From: Sandaracinaceae bacterium
GTDB lineage: Bacteria > Myxococcota_A > Polyangia > Polyangiales > Sandaracinaceae
NCBI GenBank assembly: GCA_040218145.1
Contig: JAVJQK010000096.1
Span: 62,001-126,000, forward strand
Direction of reading: 5' to 3'
DNA: 64,000 nt
How positions within the stretch are numbered: position 1 is the stretch's first letter; every line of letters begins with the position of its first letter. Below the pieces are notes generated by a model. The model ran no database searches, was not told where the DNA came from, and saw nothing but the letters and a program-made list of their open reading frames with translations. Shown piece by piece: positions 60,272-64,000 of this stretch. The translations under genes and the position numbers were made by a program.

Positions 60272-61290
60272 GCCGCCGCGGGGGTGACCGAGAGCCCCTC
60301 GGCCTCGCGGTGCGCGAGGTAGGCCTCGTACTCGGCGTAGAGCCCGTGCACCTCCTCGAGCGGGTCGGCGCGATTCAGCCGGTTGCGCAGGGTCGAGCTG
60401 CCCGGCAGGCCCTTGAGGTAGCCCGGGTAGTAGCGGCGCATGTAGCGGACCGCGCGCTTGTCGCCGCGTCGCTCCACGTTGGCGGCCAGGTGCTCCCGGC
60501 ACAGCGCCATGCGCGCGCGCCAGTCGACGGGCTCGGGCTCGACGCCGCGGTCGAGGAGCGCCCGGCACTCGCCGATGATCCACGGGTGGGCGATCGCGCC
60601 GCGGCCCACCATCACGCCCGCGCAGCCGGTCTCGTCGATGGCGCGCTTGGCGTCCCACGCGGTCTTCACGTCGCCGTTGACGATGACCGGCATGTCGACC
60701 ACCTCGCGCGTCTTCGCGGCCCAGCTCCAGTCCGCCTCGCCGGAGTGGCCCATGTTCGCCGTCCGGCAGTGGATGGTGATCACCCGGACGCCGACGTCCT
60801 CGAGGCGGCGCGCCAGATCGACGATGGGCATGTCCTTCTCGGGACCCCAGCCGATGCGCGTCTTGACGGTGACCGGCAGTGAGACTTGCTTGACCACGCG
60901 CGCGGCCATCTCGATCATGGCCTCGGGATCCCGGAGCCAGCCGGCCCCCGCTCCGCGGCGCGCGATCTTGGGCACCCAGCAGCCGCAGTTGATGTCGAGG
61001 AAGACCGGCTCCGCCGCCTCGGCGATGGTGGCCGCCTCCACGAGCCGGTCCGGATCCGAGCCGTAGATCTGGATCGCGGTGGGGTGATCCGCCGGGCGCT
61101 CGAGCCGCAGCTTGCGCTTGGCGTTCTTGCAGCCGCGGAGCAGGCCCTCGACGTTGACGAACTCGGTCACGCAGAGATCGGCCCCGCGGTCGCGGCACAG
61201 CTGACGGAACACGGCGTCGCTCACGTCCTCCATCGGGGCCACGATGGCGGGCTGGCTGGCGAAATAGGCGTCGAAGTCGAACGGCTGCAT
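60268..61290 (-). CDS. dusB: tRNA-dihydrouridine synthase
   Basis: 340 residues. FMN-binding IVAPMEDVSDAVFRQL, VFLDINCGCWVPKIARRGAGAGWL with the catalytic Cys (in the NxGCP-like CGC), VKTRIGW, ITIHCRTANMGHSGEAD, VNGDVKT, GVMVGRGAIAHPWI. This is the Dus family; the DusB label is by general similarity. It reduces uridine in tRNA D-loops. Confidence 0.93.
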   Translation of the reverse strand: MQPFDFDAYFASQPAIVAPMEDVSDAVFRQLCRDRGADLCVTEFVNVEGLLRGCKNAKRKLRLERPADHPTAIQIYGSDPDRLVEAATIAEAAEPVFLDINCGCWVPKIARRGAGAGWLRDPEAMIEMAARVVKQVSLPVTVKTRIGWGPEKDMPIVDLARRLEDVGVRVITIHCRTANMGHSGEADWSWAAKTREVVDMPVIVNGDVKTAWDAKRAIDETGCAGVMVGRGAIAHPWIIGECRALLDRGVEPEPVDWRARMALCREHLAANVERRGDKRAVRYMRRYYPGYLKGLPGSSTLRNRLNRADPLEEVHGLYAEYEAYLAHREAEGLSVTPAAA

Positions 61291-61386
61291 CTTCGAACCG
61301 AACGGTATGAGGCAATCACGCGGGGGGCGCCAGTCGCGGCCCCACGAGATTGACCGGCTCGTGGGCTGCGGCTACTCCAAGGCGGT

Positions 61387-63423
61387 ATGCCGAGCAGCCG
61401 CGAGGCGGAATGGTACCGAGCGGTCCTCGACGAGATGACCGAGATGGTCTGTCGATACCGGGCGGACGGGACCCTGCTCTTCGTCAACCGCGCCTACTGC
61501 GAGGCCTTCGGCGTGGTGGCCGAGGAGGTCGTCGGGACGAGCTACGCCCCGCTCATCCACCCCGACGATCTCGCGCGCGTGAACGCCGAGGTCGCCCGTA
61601 TGTCGCCCGAGCGACCCCTGCTGGAGATCCAGAACCGGATCGTGCGCACCGACGGGCGAGTGCGGTGGACCCGGTGGACCAACCGAGGCTTCTTCGACGC
61701 GCAGGGGCGCATGGTCGAAGCCCAGTCGTCCGGCCGAGACGTCACCCACCTCGTGGCCGTCGAGGGCGAGCTCCGCGCGAGCCACGATCGCTTCCGCTTC
61801 CTCGCCGAGGCCTCGCGCGTGTTGGCCTCGTCGCTCGAGCTCGAGGCCACCCTGGAGAGCGTGGCCCGGCTGGCGGTCCCGCAGCTCGCCGACTCGTGCA
61901 CGGTCTTCTTGCTCGCAGAGGACACGCTCGTGCGGCGCACCGTCGCTCACGTGGACCCCGCGGTGGAGCGCGAGCTCGCGGGGCTGGAGGAGGGACCCGC
62001 CGACACGCAGGCGGTCCGGGCCCTGGTCGACCGCGTCCGCGCGGGCGAGGTGGTGCACGCGACGGACGTCTCCGACGCGGATCTCGACGCCTTCGAGCTC
62101 GACCCCGAGCGGGATCGTGCCGCCCGCCTACAGACCATCCGGGAGTACATGGTCGTGCCGATGATGGCGCGCGGCGAGTCGGTCGGCGCGCTGTCGCTGG
62201 TCTCCTCTCGCGCGCACTCCGATCGGACGTGGGGCGAGTCGGAGCGCGAGCTCGCGCGCGAGCTCGGTCGGCGGACGGGGTTGGCCGTGGACAACGCGAG
62301 GCTCTTCCGGCAGCTCGAGAGCGAGCACGAGCGCAAGGACCAGTACCTCGCCACGCTCGCCCACGAGCTGCGCAACCCCATGGCGGCGGTCTCGTCCGCG
62401 CTGGAGATCTTGCATGACCCGGACCTCGACGACGAGGCTCGGGGCCGCGCGCTCGCGGTCGCCGGTCGTCAGCTCCGCCAGCAGTCGCGCATGGTCGACG
62501 ACCTGCTGGACCTCTCGCGGCTCACGAGAGGGCGCGTGCGCTTGCGGCGCCAGCCCATGCTGCTGTCGGACGCGATCGAGGAGATCATCGACGGGCAGAC
62601 CCAGCGGGCGACCCACAAGTCGATCGAGCTGCGCCTGACGCTGGCCGAGGAGGCGCCCCTCTACATCGACGCGGACCGGGATCGCCTGCAGCAGATCATC
62701 GGCAACCTCGTCGACAACGCGATCAAGTTCACCTCGAGGGGCGAGGCGGTCGAAGTCCACCTGGCGCGTGAGGGAGACATGGCGCGCGTCGAGGTGCGGG
62801 ACCGCGGCCCCGGGCTGCCTCCCGAGGTGAGGGAGCGCATGTTCGACCTCTTCGTGCAGGGGCCGGTCAAGCACGAGGCGCCGAGCTCGGGGCTCGGGAT
62901 CGGGCTGACCATCGCGCGGGAGCTGACCCTCCTCCACGACGGCCGCATCGAGGCGCGCGACCGCGAGGGTGGCGGCGCGGTGATGATCGTTCGACTCCCG
63001 CTCGTCGACGTGCCTCTGGCCGATGACGAGGGAAGCGTCGACGCGCCCTCCTCGAGAGAGGCCCTCTCGGTCCTGGTCGTCGACGACAACCGCGACGCGG
63101 CGGACATGCTCGGTGCGCTCCTGTCCGGCTGGGGCCATCAGGTCGACGTCTGCCATGGCGGCGCGGAGGCGGTGGAGCGCGCTCGCGACGTGACTCACGA
63201 CCTGATCTTGCTCGACCTCGGCATGCCCGGGATGGACGGCTTCGAGACGGCGCGCGCGATCCGCGCGCTCCCCGGCCGAGCCTCCACTCGCCTCGTCGCG
63301 CTCACGGGCTACGCGCAGCCCAGCGACGTCGAGGCGTGCCTCGCCGCGGGCTTCGATCGCCACGTCGCCAAGCCGATCGGCAAGAGCACGCTGCTCGAGC
63401 TGATCGGCGAGGTCCCGCGCTGA
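61387..63423 (+). CDS. Hybrid histidine kinase PAS-GAF-HK-REC
   Basis: 678 residues. PAS (10-120: CRYRADGTLLFVNRAYCEAFG), GAF (135-305: SLELEATLESVARLAVPQLADSC), HisKA with HELRNP (His326), HATPase with IGNLVDNAIKF (N440/N444), DRGPGLP, GLGIGL, then a receiver domain (about 560-678) with VVDDN and phosphoacceptor D610 (LLDLGMPGMDG), T640 and K662. Soluble sensor; the REC may pass phosphate to an unlinked partner. Confidence 0.95.
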   Translation: MPSSREAEWYRAVLDEMTEMVCRYRADGTLLFVNRAYCEAFGVVAEEVVGTSYAPLIHPDDLARVNAEVARMSPERPLLEIQNRIVRTDGRVRWTRWTNRGFFDAQGRMVEAQSSGRDVTHLVAVEGELRASHDRFRFLAEASRVLASSLELEATLESVARLAVPQLADSCTVFLLAEDTLVRRTVAHVDPAVERELAGLEEGPADTQAVRALVDRVRAGEVVHATDVSDADLDAFELDPERDRAARLQTIREYMVVPMMARGESVGALSLVSSRAHSDRTWGESERELARELGRRTGLAVDNARLFRQLESEHERKDQYLATLAHELRNPMAAVSSALEILHDPDLDDEARGRALAVAGRQLRQQSRMVDDLLDLSRLTRGRVRLRRQPMLLSDAIEEIIDGQTQRATHKSIELRLTLAEEAPLYIDADRDRLQQIIGNLVDNAIKFTSRGEAVEVHLAREGDMARVEVRDRGPGLPPEVRERMFDLFVQGPVKHEAPSSGLGIGLTIARELTLLHDGRIEARDREGGGAVMIVRLPLVDVPLADDEGSVDAPSSREALSVLVVDDNRDAADMLGALLSGWGHQVDVCHGGAEAVERARDVTHDLILLDLGMPGMDGFETARAIRALPGRASTRLVALTGYAQPSDVEACLAAGFDRHVAKPIGKSTLLELIGEVPR

Positions 63424-63429
63424 CGCCGC

Positions 63430-64000
63430 TCAGGGCGTGCAGGCGTTGGGCTCGCCGCTGGTGGTCGAGAAGATCACCGCGTCGCTGGTGAGGGAGAAGC
63501 TCGCCGCCTCGCGTCCGTCGACGGCGTATCCGTAGCTGCGCGCCGCGTTCTGCACGCCCTGGGTGTGGTTGGAGCCGTCGCTCGGACAGCTGACGCAGAT
63601 GAGCTCGGCCTCGTTCGTCGTCTCGCGCAGCACGACCTGCATCGTGACGGGGTTGGAGCCGCCGAAGTGAGGGACGGCGTCGAACTCGACCACGAACTCG
63701 CGGTTCGGCGCGGCGCCGAGGAGCTGGTGGCGGATCGTGCCCCCGCTCGACGGATTGAGGTCGTCCCAGTAGGCCGCGATGCCGGGCCCGGGGAGGCTGG
63801 TGGAGGGCAGCGCGCGGCCCGTACAGCAGCCGCTGCTGCCAGTCGCGAAGGCGACCCAGCCGTTCGAGCCGACGTAGGCGTCGGAGTAGGCCGCGCCGAA
63901 GAAGGTGAACGGGAAGCCGATCGGGATGGCGCTCGAGACCTGGTCATCCGAGAGCGTCAGGGTGGTCGGAGCGCTCAGCGTGCGCCGGTTCACGGGCACG
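63430..64000 (-). CDS. Secreted nidogen-like domain protein, 5' end beyond the window
   Basis: At least 189 residues; N-terminus right of the window. SAIPIGFPFTFFGAAYSDAYVGSNGWVAF, then IAAYWDDLNPSSGG and FVVEFDAVPHF resemble the nidogen-like/NIDO or PEP-type extracellular folds common in myxobacterial surface proteins. Cys pairs (CCTG, VSCPSDG) suggest disulfides. Likely exported. Confidence 0.75.
   Translation of the reverse strand, partial: VPVNRRTLSAPTTLTLSDDQVSSAIPIGFPFTFFGAAYSDAYVGSNGWVAFATGSSGCCTGRALPSTSLPGPGIAAYWDDLNPSSGGTIRHQLLGAAPNREFVVEFDAVPHFGGSNPVTMQVVLRETTNEAELICVSCPSDGSNHTQGVQNAARSYGYAVDGREAASFSLTSDAVIFSTTSGEPNACTP

Noticed and set aside
1-64000. tRNA, rRNA or CRISPR arrays
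   Set aside because: No cloverleaf-like GGTTCGA-type T-loops, no rRNA segments and no regular direct repeat arrays were seen by eye; small ncRNAs could be missed.

Overview
The window is high-GC DNA (roughly 70 percent) packed with lipoproteins. Many have a clear lipobox followed by an Asp/Ala/Gly-rich linker, or Cys-rich or FG-GAP extracellular domains. There are also FHA, VWA and histidine-kinase proteins, and many family-less secreted or membrane proteins. This style fits Myxococcota, probably the Polyangia/Sandaracinaceae side; that assignment is by gene style, not by a marker gene. I found no rRNA, tRNA, CRISPR array or intact transposase gene.

Layout. 1-5.5 kb: an OmpA-like lipoprotein cut by the window edge behind an M91-type zinc protease, a patch of dispersed 50-bp repeats, and lipoproteins including an alpha/beta hydrolase. 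5.5-18.3 kb: YheT-type hydrolase, VWA-FHA protein, MAPEG protein, DUF2505 gene with a decayed partial copy, membrane M48 protease, WGR-SMI1-LRR fusion, VOC and YdeI proteins. 18.4-21.1 kb: an FHA/winged-helix-like/PLP-aminotransferase fusion converging on and overlapping an EamA transporter. 21-26.6 kb: TPR fragment, DUF952, PF10118 metal-dependent hydrolase behind an AT-rich operator-like site, and lipoproteins. 27-44 kb: RimK ligase fused to an RCK_C domain, a membrane protein with an ExbD-like tail, FG-GAP lipoprotein, SGNH and EEP hydrolases, microbial-type PARG, 3-hydroxyacyl-CoA dehydrogenase, serine-acetyltransferase-like protein, an arsM-sigZ pair and an H-type lectin.

44.25-51.38 kb is the most striking locus. 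It is a tightly coupled five-gene operon: a SWIM-like zinc protein, an unrecognised 434-aa protein, a VWA protein, a MoxR AAA+ ATPase and a 930-aa DUF5682 protein. The stop and start codons overlap at three of the four junctions and the fourth gap is 14 bp. The operon is followed by a hairpin and a MITE-like inverted-repeat element. 51.5-64 kb holds a lysozyme-like Cys-rich lipoprotein, PlsC, AlgH/YqgE, an acyl-CoA thioesterase, alpha/beta hydrolase, two histidine kinases, a YIP1-DusB pair and a secreted protein cut by the right edge. A second MITE-like element lies between algH and the thioesterase.

Many genes lack a Shine-Dalgarno sequence and instead have a TANNNT -10-like box 5-9 nt before the start codon, which suggests widespread leaderless transcription. 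Translational coupling through ATGA/GTGA overlaps is common.
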